Below are positions 34,206 through 45,400 of a stretch of DNA of 64,000 nt, piece by piece. The number at the start of each line of letters is the position of its first letter. Positions within the stretch are counted from its first letter, which is position 1. The DNA is from Canna indica. Taxonomy: Eukaryota; Streptophyta; Magnoliopsida; Zingiberales; Cannaceae. The stretch lies in the NCBI GenBank assembly GCA_034359265.1, contig CP136890.1, positions 31,786,501 to 31,850,500 on the forward strand, given 5' to 3'. The position numbers and the translations under genes were made by a program. Under the pieces are notes generated by a model that saw only the letters and a program-made list of their open reading frames with translations, had not been told where the DNA came from and searched no databases.

Positions 34206-37200
34206 TTTCGTTACCTCCTCCTCAGAGGATCTCTTCTTACTCATACTCTTCTTTCTCCTCCTCCAACGACCTACTCGACCTCTTCATCCTCTGGCAATCT
34301 CCTCTTCTTCCCCCTTCTCTTCCTCATCTCCTGATGATCTCCTCGTCTCCCTTGTCCTCCACTAGCAACCTCCTTTCTTTTTCTCCTCCTCCTCCTCCTC
34401 CTCCTCCTCCTGCTGCTGCTGCTGTTGTTGTTGTTGTGGCGACCTCCTCCCTCTTCCTAATTTTCTTCGTCCCTTTCTACCTCCTTCTCCTCTTCCTCCT
34501 CTCTATTCACCTTCGGTGACCTACTCATTCTCTTCCTCCAGCAACCTTATCCTTTATCCTCTTCCTTCCTCTTAGGCGACCTCCTCCCTTCACCTCTAGT
34601 AATCTCCTTCTCATCCTCCCCCTCTTCTTTATCTCATCCTCCTTCGGCAAGGTTGCTAGAGGTTGTTGGAGGAGGTTGATGTTGGAGGAGGGGTTGGCGG
34701 AGAAAGAAGAAAGTTATGAGGAAGGAGGGGGTCATTGGAGGGGGAGGAAGAGGTGGAGGAGAAAAAAAGGTGGAAAAGGAGGGAGAAGGACAAGGGAGAA
34801 TAGGAGGTCCATGGAGGAGGAGAAAGAAGACGATGAGTAAGAGGACATCGCTAGAGGTGGAGGACGTTGCCAGAGAAGGGAGAGAATAAGGACGTCACTT
34901 GAGGAGGAAGAAATTTTTTGTACTAATTTTCTTGCCTTGCCAGTTTGTCAAGCAACTTAAAAGAATATTGGATAGGGAGTTGACAGGGACTGTAAAATGT
35001 TACAAACTAAGTGTTGGACCTTGTGGTGTAGTTTTTTAAATGTTGGCCCTCACTATAGGTTGGGTCGTTGGGACCCTACGCGTAATTTACCCTTTTAATT
35101 ATTGATAGTTTATGCTCTTTTGTCCAGAGATCTTTCAAAATTATCTTTCCCGAAAAGAGTTAAGAGAAAAAGATCTCAACTGGTATTTTTCTGAATGTTT
35201 TTGGCTTCTTTAAAAATATTTGGTATTTGTTTTGATTGTGTTCCATTTTTCCTTCATCTGTTCACTCAATTCTTTGTTAAGCTAGTCATATCTTGCATCT
35301 CTTCAACTTCAGTAAGTGCTTTGCCTTTCATTTATAATTTATTCACAGAAGGATAAATATATATGCATGAAATGAGCAGGTTTCAGGAACTATTCGAAAT
35401 TGTTGTTTTGAAGCTGACATTCAACTACAAAATTTGCTCTCAATAGCAGAATTTCTTTGGCCTGCTCTACTTCTGCCTGTAGCTGGAAATAAGGTACATG
35501 TTAAACCTAGGTTGTCCCAACATGACTTTCAAGTGGAAAGTTGTACTTCTTGCTCTTGTTTTCAGCCTGCATAGCATCTCTATGCTTTGTTTTTCTTAAA
35601 TCTTTTGATGCTCTTTTAAAGGTGTATGATTTGCTTAACCAAACTGTCAGTTTTTGCCTTGGTACTCTGATTAACTTCGAATATGTTTGTTAATATAGCA
35701 TAAGAAGATGCTATATGGAATTACTGTGCTCTTATCAAATCAAAAACTAAGAGTTACAACCATTTGCTCCTTTTAGTGATTGCATCCTGCTATGTCACTG
35801 AATCTTCTTCAACTTATCTTTTGTGACATGAGCTGTTTTTGTATGACATGTAGTGTCACTAGGATCAGTTTGACTAGCAAGCTGAGAAGCTAGACTGAGT
35901 TCTAATGGCAAGTAAATTCGTTTGTTAGCCTAATCCATACTTTATAGCAAGCCAGTTCAAACTGTCAACAGGTATTACGTAAAAAATAGTTCTGTCAACA
36001 GTTCTGACTGGACTTGGATAATGAAATTTTGTTATAATATTTATGCATATCTTTTTCAATTAAGGTTTGAGAAACCAGTATAACATTGGAGTTTCAGATG
36101 ATATTTTTATGGGATTGTCTCAGATTAGTGAAATAGGATTGTTGGATCTGATTGGCCCGGAATCACATTGGATGGTTTCTGACTCGGTGAGAATCTACTG
36201 GAACAGCTGGTATCAGTTGATGTCCAGTAGAGTCCATTGAGATTTTTCTGGAACTGCCCAGACACAAAAAACAAACAGGAAGGGTTGGTGGATGTGGAAT
36301 CAGATTTAGTTGGTGTACCCTGGTTCTGTGAGCCAATCAGATTCAGTTTGATAATCTGATTTGATTAAAATTGATTATCTTCAACCAAACCAGTCAATTA
36401 TTCAATTATGCAATTTTTTTGCTGGCTAGTATTATAATTATTTTTCAAAAAGAAAATATCAACTTACCTAGTGAGTGTTGAAATAATCCTGTCAGATCTA
36501 TTATTAAGTAACATGGTAATTGTACAACACACTGACAATTTCTGGTTTAGTTTTTTGCTTTTAGATAGCTTTGATAATTTGATGGTTTTCAGTGATTTCA
36601 GTTTTATCATTAGAAATTATCTTGTTTATTGTAAACAACTCTTCTCTTGCTTCTAATCTAAGAAAAAACATTTTTTCTTTGAAATATTGTGTAGTTAATT
36701 TTGGTTTCTCTTCAACTGACTCCGAGTATCTCTTCTTTGTAATTGTGATGGACACTTAACTCCTTATGCTAGTACAAATACTCTAGACCTCATAATACAG
36801 AATATATTTGGGGGTTATTTATTGATTTCTTAACAATACAGGTTTACAATGAGCAAGATAGATCAAAAATGCCTCTTGAGCTTAGCAATGCACTTTCTCA
36901 TGAGCGAGAACCAGTTGATGATCCAGAAATTCGTAAACAGGCATTGGAAGCTATCTACTTGATCTCTTTGCAAGTAAGACCTCTGATGATGCTTATGTTC
37001 TAGAGTAGGGTTCCTATTTTTCTAACAAAATGTTGACTAATTTTCTTTTTAAATTTACACCTACTTTTAAGAGGTATATTCCAGATGCTGATCAATTTTT
37101 TAACTTAAAACAATATGTTTCATATTTTAAACGTCCTAGCATTCTTTTAGTAGTTTAGTTTAAGTTATTTTAACACTAACTTACAGACGATTTGCCAGAA

Positions 37201-40122
37201 GGCTGTGCCTTCTTATCCATCTCAAAGGGATCATTGTTCATGAAAGATAAAACAAGCTTTTTACAGTGATTTGCTACATATTGTTGTATAGATGAATAAA
37301 CATAATTAAATGGAGATATGGAAATACTAGAAATTATGTGATTGTGGAACTCTTTTTGGGCACATCAATGCCAAATATAGTTAAGATATTTGCACAAACT
37401 TGTTCATTTCTCCAGGAAGCTGGAAGAAGATCACTTTGGTCTGTTAATGGGCCACAAATACTACAAGTGGGTTATGAAGATGAAGAGGACCCAAAAGTAA
37501 TGGAGGCATATGAGTTGATTGGATCTTTGGTATTGCTCAACTTTTTACTCCAAACCATTAAATACTGCATTGATGTTTTTTCTTGTATACACTGTCCTAG
37601 TTTTATTCCAGAACTAAGAAGGAAAGTTCTCTAAGGTAGTAAGAATAAGATAATTGTAGACATAATTTTGATCTATATGATGCTGTACCAACCAATATCT
37701 TTTCACATGTGGATTGTTACTCTCATGGTTATCTTATCATTATACGAGCACAAACGCCCACACATTGAATTTAGGTCTTGGTGTAGCTGGATTTTGTTCA
37801 ACTTATAAACTTACAATCTGCATAAATATAGTATTAGCATATATAAACTAGCAAACTGTTCTAGTATAATTATATCATTTCTGAATTCAGTCAGAAACTT
37901 CATTAACCTGCAGCGTTTGCATGTACAATAAAGAGCAATTACCCAAAAACATACATTGACCTGGGATTTTCCTAGATCCATAATATGGATCCGGATTTTC
38001 CTGGATCCATAACTAAATACCAATATTTTCATATTTGCCCTCCATTTCAAAATATGGTTCCCTTCTACTAATTAAAGACTTTTCTAAAAGTCTTCAGGTG
38101 GCTCAAAATAATTTTTTTATTATTATTTATAATATATTTTTTTTCAGCAATTCATATTAATATTTTAGTAGATAAAAATTTATTTTAGTGGCTAATAATA
38201 TTATTATTTTATTTTTGAAACATTTAAAACATTTTTCAAAAATGTTTAAATGCTTAAATTATACCCTTGTTAAGTAAAATGCAATATGAGTTAATTTTTT
38301 AATAATCCTTGTAGTATTTCTTTTAGGGTCTAAAGAATTTATTAGTAGCCAAAATTATTATTATTATTTTATTTTTTTAGTGCAAAAGTTTTAAGTGCAT
38401 AAATTATATATTTTTTCGTTAAGTGTAACATGAATTTATTTTGATAATCACTATAATTTGTTAGCAAAATATTATTATAGTGGCTAAATTTATTATTTTC
38501 TTATTTTTTTAGTTACTTAAATAATTTGGTAAAAGTTTTTAAGTAATTAAAAAATAAAATATAGTAATTTTAGTCATTAAAAATATTATAAGGATTGTTG
38601 AAAATAAATTCATGGTGTTATTAAAATAAAAAGAACATAATTTAGACACTTAAACTAAAAAATTAAAGTCACTTAAATACTTTTGCAAAAGTAAAAGTCT
38701 TTAAGTAATTAAAAATGAAGAAAATAATAATTTTATATGCTGAAAAAGTTATCCATTAAAAACTAACACAATATTACTAAAAAACAAAATTGTGTTATGC
38801 ATGATAAAAAATATTTCATTTTAAACTACTTCAAGACTTTTTCATAAGTCTTTAAGAAGTAAAGAGAGGGAATCATATTTTGAAATGGAGGGAAATTTAA
38901 TTCCGACGGTATTTTGTGCATTGTGCATTCTGCATAAATCATTATGGATTCTCAAATTTCTAAATCCATATTATGGTTTTGGGAATTTCTTGGATCCATA
39001 TTATGGATTCGAGTAATTGCTCTAGAATAAATCTACAATTCAAAGCACATTTAATGTCAGTATCTTTTGTCACATATGCACTCAAGTAGTTCATTTTGTG
39101 TAAATTGATATGCAACTTTTAGTTTAGGCTGACAACTAAGTGATCATGGTGACTAGACCCTTCTGTTGTCAAGGATTTTCCAATTGTGCATGAGGAAGGA
39201 CGTCCATCGTGATAATATCTAATTGTCATTATATCCCCCAGCTGAGATGTTGGATTGTCAATCATATAATACCTGACGTCAAGTAGCTCTCTAAACCATA
39301 TCTCTTTTGTCATGCAAGGATGTAAGCATTCTCCTTATGAGCTCTATGTAGGGTTTGTGTCCTTACAATTTAGCCATGATGTCCGTCGCAGGGATTTGTA
39401 TAGAAAAGGAGGGAGAGGTAGGATGAAGGGGAAAGAGGAAGGGAGTTAATATTTTATGTGGAAGATTTTTGAGGAAGGAAACACATTTCCCTCACAGAAA
39501 AATTTTCAATCCAGCTAAATTAGAGGAATCTGGAGGGGGTGGAACGTTAGTTAGTTAAATTCATACAATGTTTTACAATTTTATCCTTTAATGTTAGAAT
39601 AACAAATTAGTTAAAAGTATAGTACAATTTATATAAAGAACCATTACTTTCCCATTTCTTGTGCTATCAAACAAGTGACTATGTTATCTTTACTCTCCTC
39701 TCTTCTTTTCCCTCTCCCTCTCCCTCTCCCCAAGTAAAGAACTCCCAAACAAGTCCTTATTTTCATACCGCAAGTGATCATGAACAATTGAACTAGTCGT
39801 ATAGTATCACATGTTTTCATTTTCGTCATGAATTCACAATTTTTTATTATTTGACATATTTCACCATGTTCCCATGCAAGGTTTCTACAATTCTCTTTAT
39901 ACTTTAAATGTACCTTATCATGTTTTCTGCTCGTTGAGATCTTTTCTTTCCGTGTAATAGGCAGTTGCTTGTATTAATTTGGTTAATATGTTCCAATTGG
40001 GTGATTGATATATATTTTCTGTATTTTTACTGAAATACATTCTATTTATTATATACCAGCTGGTTAACAACACTGAAACTGAAGAATCATCATCCTGTCC
40101 TGAGCATAAAGCTGGAGAGTAA
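24082..40122 (+). CDS. HGH1: HGH1 family ARM-repeat protein (eEF2 folding factor), 8 exons
   Basis: Exons 24082-24135, 24211-24534, 24862-24943, 33215-33360, 35380-35493, 36842-36973, 37416-37529 and 40060-40122 join in frame with GT/AG borders to 1029 bp, 342 aa. The protein starts MATELEELLGFLSSP, has ARM-like helices (VKKAAVDIVRGLTGSD, AAEALINLS), the HGH1 N-terminal region (LLVMLLANLTQ; HVASILVNISK) and the C-terminal block with EFLWPALLLP, DDPEIRKQALEAIYLIS and EAYELIGSL. Yeast Hgh1 helps fold elongation factor 2 with the TRiC chaperonin in the cytosol. The same role is inferred here. Length fits the family. Codon 28 of exon 3 is split (phase 1). Introns are loaded with transposons, intron 3 being 8.3 kb. 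A broken partial copy lies past CUL3. Confidence 0.9.
24535..24861 (+). other. HGH1 intron 2
   Basis: GT at 24535 and AG at 24860-24861. T-rich with no embedded element seen. Confidence 0.8.
25170..25307 (-). repeat. Copia 3' LTR (138 bp)
   Basis: On the minus strand it begins TGTTAGAGTTATTTG and ends ACTTCTAACA. The purine tract TTGAGGAAGAG directly precedes it. Its partner is the truncated copy ending at 32952. Confidence 0.75.
25965..26310. mobile_element. GGCCCG-rich MITE-like repeat at the Copia deletion junction
   Basis: Dense GGCCCGATAG/CGGGCC words. The right end reads AATTGCCAGGCCTAG, similar to hAT MITE ends (TAGG..TGGCAATT on the minus strand). The left end is not clear. It lies where the Copia reverse transcriptase should be. 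Confidence 0.5.
27481..27536. repeat. (TA)n(CA)n microsatellite
   Basis: About 19 TA units followed by about 7 CA units just inside the hAT left end. Confidence 0.95.
27777..30351 (-). pseudogene. hAT transposase (BED finger, DUF659, dimerisation domain), one frameshift
   Basis: Exon 1 is 30351-28589, exon 2 28494-28376, exon 3 28295-27777, with GT/AG borders. About 799 aa. A BED-type zinc finger lies at residues ~19-65 (CNFCGK...QHVMG...CTKCP). DUF659 is at ~200-345 (MSDAWTDRKQR, DKVVQVITDNGSNYV), then a WTPCAAHCVDLML block. The hAT C-terminal dimerisation motif is in exon 2 (AQWWRMYGHSAP, then CERNWSVFEQ). Exon 3 is an acidic tail. A run of seven A (minus strand, 29372-29378) shifts the frame by one base between MLEEK and PHLYW. 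Apart from this the frame is open, so the element is recent or the shift is an assembly error. Confidence 0.85.
30420..30960. repeat. A/GAA-rich low-complexity tract in the hAT 5' region
   Basis: Long AAAAAGAA stretches. Phe-rich ORFs on the minus strand come from this composition and are not genes. It is the upstream region of the hAT transposase. Confidence 0.8.
32035..32565 (-). other. Chloroplast-derived insert (trnT-UGU and flanking spacer)
   Basis: The tRNA at 32071-32143 and the sequence around it, including the ATCATGGAAAAATCGATAGA side and the CACATAACATAACAGAAATAG side, match what I recall of the plastid rps4-trnT-trnL region. AT-rich spacer continues to about 32565. Ends are approximate. 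It is nuclear because retrotransposon DNA lies on both sides. Confidence 0.7.
32071..32143 (-). tRNA. trnT-UGU: tRNA-Thr (UGU), plastid-derived copy
   Basis: The minus strand folds as a tRNA: acceptor GCCTGCT/AGCCGGC with one mismatch at pair 4, D-arm AGCTCAGAGGTTAGAGC, anticodon loop TTTGTAA with TGT, and T-arm TCGGTTCGACTCCGA. The anticodon stem carries a T:G wobble. It lacks an encoded CCA. A plastid tRNA gene in the nucleus is unlikely to serve its original role. Confidence 0.8.
32880..32952 (-). repeat. Truncated Copia 5' LTR
   Basis: Shares AATAAAGAGAATA, AAGTTAACCTACA and the AACTCTAACA end with the LTR at 25170-25307. The other half of this LTR is missing. Confidence 0.6.
34167..34206. 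repeat. (C)14(TC)n microsatellite
   Basis: A C run followed by TC repeats within the Mutator-like element. Confidence 0.95.
34376..34438. repeat. (CTC)n(CTG)n(TTG)n microsatellite
   Basis: Adjoining trinucleotide arrays within the Mutator-like element. The Pro/Ala-rich ORF over it is a product of the repeat. Confidence 0.9.
35494..36841 (+). other. HGH1 intron 5
   Basis: Between exon 5 (donor AAG|GTACAT) and exon 6 (acceptor ACAG|GTT). T-rich, no element with clear ends. 35494-35790 is mirrored in the downstream duplicate. Confidence 0.8.
36974..37415 (+). other. HGH1 intron 6
   Basis: Donor CAA|GTAAGA and acceptor TCCAG|GAA. AT-rich, nothing embedded seen. Confidence 0.8.
37933..39022. 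mobile_element. Mutator-like element with long inverted arms in HGH1 intron 7
   Basis: The ends are GAGCAATTAC and GTAATTGCTC. Flanking 9-mers TACAATAAA (37924-37932) and TAGAATAAA (39023-39031) match at 8 of 9. Inverted arms of about 200 bp share CCATAATATGGATCC, CCCTCCATTTCAAAATAT and AAGACTTTTxxxAAGTCTT modules. The core is A/T. Non-coding. Confidence 0.72.
39390..39745. repeat. Dispersed repeat, copy 1
   Basis: Aligns by eye with 63500-63775: shared GAGGAAGG..AAC.CATTT, ATGTTA.AATA.CAAAT.AGTTAAAA, ACTATGTTATCT and CTCTCCCCAAGTAAA. Probably a MITE family, but termini were not resolved. Lies in HGH1 intron 7. Confidence 0.6.
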
Positions 40123-40484
40123 TTAATTGTTTGAAAATGGCATCCAATTATTTAATTCTGATCGGAGCTCTTCAGTGTTGATCCACGCGTAAGACAGTGG
40201 TACAATTTCATGCAGTTTATGATGCCAAATGAAGTTTGCTCTCTCGGAGCAAAATTTGCATTTGCAAAAGGAAACAGAAGAAAGTGTTGTGCAATTAAGA
40301 ATTGCTAAAAGTGGGGATTTTTTATACCTAATCTACTTTTTACATTTGTGTATTTTACATTCATCCTTAAAAGTGTTTCAGTATCAATATCCTTTAAAGT
40401 GTTATATTATTCTTTCAGAGGTATTCTTTCCTCTTGATACTCTCCTATATCTATCTATATGAAAAAGAAATCATGTAAAAAAGG

Positions 40485-40835
40485 AGATTCTTATTTGTAC
40501 AAATGGTACTTCGAAATTGGAATGAGCATGAAGAAATTAACGATACTTCTTTATCTTTTGAGTTGTTCTGCCGGATCGGTCGCTCAAGATCTTTAGTCTT
40601 CACTCGGACCTGATGAAAAAAATTGGATCACTTCTTATGGATTCGTAGAGAATGATTTTGATATAGTTCATCGTCTATTACTATTAGAAGTAGAAGGCGT
40701 TCTGGTGGGATTCTCACGGACATAAAAAGATTGCAGTCAGTTTGATAATAATCGAGCGACATTACTTCTTCGGTCCGAACCCAAGGAATCCGTTGATCAG
40801 ATTTGCTCCGGATTTTGTCCCACATTAAATATGAA
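40485..40835 (+). pseudogene. Chloroplast-derived ycf2 fragment
   Basis: Plus-strand frames give [13 protein letters not shown], then [36 protein letters not shown] and, after a stop, KDCSQFDNN.ATLLLRSEP, the recognised order of a segment of plastid ycf2. Stops (for example after AQDL and after SRT) and substitutions show an old nuclear plastid insert. It lies 360 bp beyond the HGH1 stop and could fall in its 3' UTR. Confidence 0.75.
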
Positions 40836-41159
40836 AAAAGGATAATTTCCTTTTAAATACTTAGGAGCAACAAGACGTCCCCCAAACCCTCTAATTACAT
40901 GTGTGATGTGACAAATAAATTTAAAGCTTAGGGGATGCAAAACAAACTACTTATTCCAAGTTGGCAGACTAGTTCTTATCAATTTTACATCATTTCACTT
41001 TGTACCCTTGTGGTTAATTCCCTAAAAAAAGCCTGGCAAAAATAGAAAAAAAATATATTAGGAATTTCCTTTGGAACTACAATCCAAACTAGAATAAATC
41101 ACAGCCAAAATAGGAAAAAATCCTTTAGAACTACAATCGGAACTAGAATAGTTTGCCAA

Positions 41160-42060
41160 CTTATTGCTTGGAATTTTGTTACCCTTCTTAAATCTATTGG
41201 GGCCATGGAATTCATGATTTACATGCTAAGGTATTAGCATTCAATGCCACAAGAGGTCGAGTTCAAGCGTTTCTTAGGGATGGATGTGGTGAAGGCTAAA
41301 TACCCTTCATTATCTTACTAGGGAAAATGTTACCACTCACGTGGCATATCATTTCACTAGAGATAAGTTTTCTCAATTTAACAAATACTGTGTTATGGAA
41401 ATTAAAAGTGCTAAAGTTTTTGTTCCTGACTTCAAACACGAACTCGTTTGATGCAGTTGCAAATTTATTCAATTGATATTTGTGTATTCTATGGGTCGGC
41501 TCTTGAAATAATTGAAAATTTATTTTTCTTATGTAGTCTTGCAAATGTTTGGTTTCTATTTGGGCCAAAGGCATTCTGCTCTTGGTTCTTGATGCCGGAT
41601 AAGAACTTAGGTCCCAGTTCTTTTAAGGGTCTTCTGGCCATTACTTTGGTTTTTATGGTTCTTTAAAAATGATTTGTTGCATAGAGCAACACAGCTTTCG
41701 CCGGTTCATATTGTAAACCACATTCTTTCATATGCATCCTTGTATGCAAATCATCAAATATTGAGGGCAATAAGGCAAGGAAATCATTGTTTTCAAATTC
41801 GAATCCCCCACAAATTGGATTCATCAAAGCAAAGTGTGATAGATCATGGAAGGAGGGTGATGTTGGAATCGGTAAAGTGCCTATAATCTGGAGCAAAATT
41901 TATTAACTCTCCTCTAACACAAGTGAAGATTTGGCTATCTTTGAAGCTCTACAACAAACAATACAAACGGATTGCAAGATGATCACTGAATCAATCACCA
42001 TAGATACTCGTGTTCCATGGCAAGCTCAAGCAATTTTTGGCCAGCTTTGAAATGGCTTTC
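41160..42060 (+). pseudogene. Second LINE remnant (zf-RVT and RNase H-like end)
   Basis: At 41450-41570 a plus-strand frame reads CVFYGSALEIIENLFFLCSL followed by ANVW, matching the CxxC...ETxxHLFFxCxxAxxVW pattern of plant LINE zinc-binding domains with some cysteines lost. At 41925-42055 EDLAIFEALQQTIQTDCKMI resembles the RNase H end of such elements. Frames are broken throughout. Confidence 0.5.
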
Positions 42061-42156
42061 AAATTCCTGCAATAATATGGTGTTTCAATTTATTCCTGGA
42101 GTATACAACAAAGCTACCAACTAAGCAGCAACTCAAAGGTCAAGTCTGCTAAGGAA

Positions 42157-42325
42157 TAGTTTGTTTGGTCTCGTGTGCGTTCCATCAGCTGAATTAAGAT
42201 TATTCTATTTTTTTTAATTATATGTGACGATTAATTCTTACATTATTAAGTTGAAATTAACATTATCTCAAACTCATATTTAAATTATAATAACAATATA
42301 TTTAATTTACTGGCCAAACAAACAA
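42157..42325. mobile_element. Small MITE-like insert in the CUL3 promoter
   Basis: Inverted ends around GTTTGTTTGG (42159-42168) and CCAAACAAAC (about 42313-42324) bound an AT-rich 169-bp core, about 110 bp from the CUL3 ATG. No clear target duplication. Confidence 0.4.
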
Positions 42326-42358
42326 GAGCATCCCCCGCCCATTCGTTCTTTGTTCTTG

Positions 42359-42367
42359 AAACCCTAA
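42359..42367 (+). promoter_or_regulatory. telo-box-like motif upstream of CUL3
   Basis: AAACCCTAA, 72 bases before the CUL3 ATG. In plants this motif is common near the start sites of housekeeping and translation genes. A CT-rich leader follows. Function inferred. Confidence 0.4.
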
Positions 42368-42438
42368 CGATTTGTATCCTCCACCCTTTTCGGCTTTTCC
42401 TCGTCCCATTCGCAGTAGCCGTTGCATTATCGGATCCG

Positions 42439-45400
42439 ATGAGCGCCCAGAAGAAGCGCTACTTCAAGATCGAGGCGTTCAAGCACCTGGTGGATCTGGA
42501 CCCCAAGTACGCTGAGAAGACATGGAAGGTGCTCGAGTACGCCATCCACGAGATCTACAACCACAACTTCAGCGGCCTCAGCTTCGAAGAGCTCTACAGG
42601 TGCCAGTTCTCTTTCTCCCTTCTTCTCTTTTCTGGTGTGGTTCTCGAAATTCGCTAAAAGGTGTCAATTGTGTTTCGCTGTTTGGATTATGTACTCTAGG
42701 TTTACGGGATCATTTGAGGAAAGATGGAATTGGTCTGTCAGGCATTTCATTGGCCATATATCTGATGATTTCATTGAGACGGATTCTCCCATCATAGAAG
42801 ATTTTACTTTATTCTGATTGAAAGAAATTCGCTTATCAATTTGTTCTCTCTGTTTACGCTATTAGTTGTTTCTTTTTTCGCTCTATCAGGTTTTGCTGAA
42901 AGATGGGATTAAAGGATGTGCAGAAAGTGGTTGTTGTGTGCATTGGTTCTAGACATATGGTGGTTGAATGTAATAAAACTTTGTGTATCTGGTGGATATG
43001 AGGGGGGAGGCAATATTGTATAACATTGTGCAGTTGCCTGCTTCTGTTAGTTTTGCTAGGGCACAATGCACATGATGGTTTTTTGTAACACCACAAGAGG
43101 AGCTCTGAGCTCCTGATGCAACCACTAAACAAGGACATCCCATTTGCATAAAGTTGCAATGCATCTGAAGAAAGTCAAAAGTTTAAACACTTACTTTTAG
43201 TGAGACATATACCTCATACACTTAGGATGCTTCCATATTTATAGTTTGTACCATGTCAGAAACCAGTTTTTTACCTAACATGTCTTTTGATTAAAAGTTT
43301 AATGTCAGACATTTTCCTGATAAATATATGCACAATTACCATTCTTTGAATTATATAGTTGATCCTAAAGGGCTTGAGCTTATAAGGTCTTAAGGGCACC
43401 TGAGAATGTTATCTCCAATTTACAGTATCCATGCTTGGTACCTCTATACTAAAAGTTCAAGTTTGAACGAGTCCTTGTGACCATTAGGAAGAGGTCAAGC
43501 ATAATAATTTTTAATCTGAACATGAAAGATATATTGAATTAAGTTGTCATTTCAATCATGTGAAAACTACTTCCATTCAGTGTCATAGAAAGCTCAGGAG
43601 AGTGCCTTGACGCTAAATCCATAAATGAATTTTACTATCTGAAATGGAGAACATCAGTCATTTTTGTGAAACATGTGCAACATAATAGATCATGAGTCCC
43701 TTTTTCAGAAATTAACAAAGCATGCATAAGTTTCAAATTTCAATGCGATTAACTTGCTTATTTAGGCATGCTGCTAGATACATCTATTTTCATCATAAGC
43801 TTGAAGTCATTCTAAATTAAGGGTTCTTAGGCTGAATAATGGTGTCAAGTGAATATATGATGCAAATCTTTCTCCTTTACTCATTCGTTATTCAACTTTG
43901 CTGCAACCTTCTAAATCAATTCCTCATGGTCTATATTGTGACTTGTGTGGTATGCAAATTGATTCCTCTATGTATAATTTTATTCATTTTTTGGTGAAAG
44001 GCCTTTAAAAACAATTTCACTCATTGGTTTACCTAAACTGCTAGTTTGCACATCATATTCTAGATTTCTGGTTGATGTCTTAATACATCAAAAGCATGTT
44101 AGCGAAAAAAAAAATCAGTAATCTCAGTATAATTATAAAGGCAGCAGATTCACTAGAAAAACAATAAGATTGTCGAAGAAGAAAAAAGAAATAAATGTTG
44201 AGTCAACAGATATTATGTGCATGGTGCATCAAAGTGTATATATGAGTAGGGCTGGCAACGGAGCGGATACGGTGCGGATACTGGATTATCCGTATCCGCA
44301 CCGCACCCCATATCCGCCCATCCGTATCCGCACTGTATCCGCTACGGATGTGAATATGGATATCCATATCCGCACCGCTTCAAATACGGATATCCGCACC
44401 GCATCCGTATCCGCACCGTATTTAATAAAAAAATATTAAAATTATATATTTAATTAAAAAAATCAATAAATTACCAATTCATTGATCTAAAATAAATATA
44501 TAATATACTTTAAAATTCATCTTGACATGAAATTACCATAGAGCTCTTATATATATTAATAACTTATATGGGCAAAATAGTAATTCAGAGATGCGGATAG
44601 GCGGTGCGGATACGGTGCGGATCCACAGCCATATCCATATCCGCACCATATCCGCGCGGATATAAGTTTTCTAAATCCGTATCCGTATCCATATCCATTT
44701 TTACTTGCGGATATGGATCAGATACGGTGAGGATGCAGTTTTTAGTTAGCGGATGCGGATAAAATTGCCACCCCTATATATGAGGATGCAAGCCTTCCTA
44801 ATCGATGAGTTTTAAGTTCTTCAATTTTTCTCCTTTTCATTACAGTTATTAATAAGTTTGGCTTGTGGGTTATTAATAAGAATTCTATACTTTTTTAATG
44901 CAGAGTTTCATATTAGAAAATGATAGGCAATGATGAGCTCCATGATATGTAGAACATGAAGTTAAGGCTTCCCAAAAATATTGAACTGAACAAACATGGC
45001 CTAGGGTCCTTTGCATCTTCTTTAAGTACATAATAATAGATTTTTGTTAAGGCTCCTAACAAGGATCTGTTAGCTGACAACAAAAGTACTCCCTCATCCT
45101 GAATCTACCCAGTTTGTATAGATTATACTTTTAACCCTAGAGAACCATTATCATACCTTCACTACTTAACCATTATCAGAATTCTCAGTTTTGATAGTTA
45201 ATGCCTAAGTTATTTTTGTCTTTTTCTGTTAACATAGGTTCTCATTAGAAGTCACTATTTAAATTCAACATGCCATCAGTAATTCTTTCTTCTTCATGTT
45301 CCAAAACTTTTCGACGATGTGAAAAGACAGATTCCAAATCCGAGTTTGAAGAAAAATGACTTCATCTTCACTGCACTTAAACCTTGTGTTGTTTAGTTAA

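Larger units (their letters stand above)
33985..35092. mobile_element. Mutator-like element in HGH1 intron 4 (GGGTAAATTAC family)
   Basis: The ends are GGGTAAATTAC and GTAATTTACCC. The 9-bp target duplications TTTTAGTTA (33976-33984) and TTTTAATTA (35093-35101) differ at one base. The duplicated HGH1 fragment at 47743-49505 reads straight through this site with a single TTCTAATTA and no insert. The left half is pyrimidine-rich (CTCCTC) and the right half purine-rich (GGAGGA), so the 1108 bp can fold back. No transposase. Confidence 0.87.

Noticed and set aside
34105..34519. Ser/Leu- and Pro-rich ORFs
   Set aside because: They are translations of TC, CTC and CTG microsatellites inside a Mutator-like element.
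40485..40835. Functional plastid gene
   Set aside because: Stops and substitutions within ycf2, and nuclear transposons and genes on both sides, show a nuclear insert.
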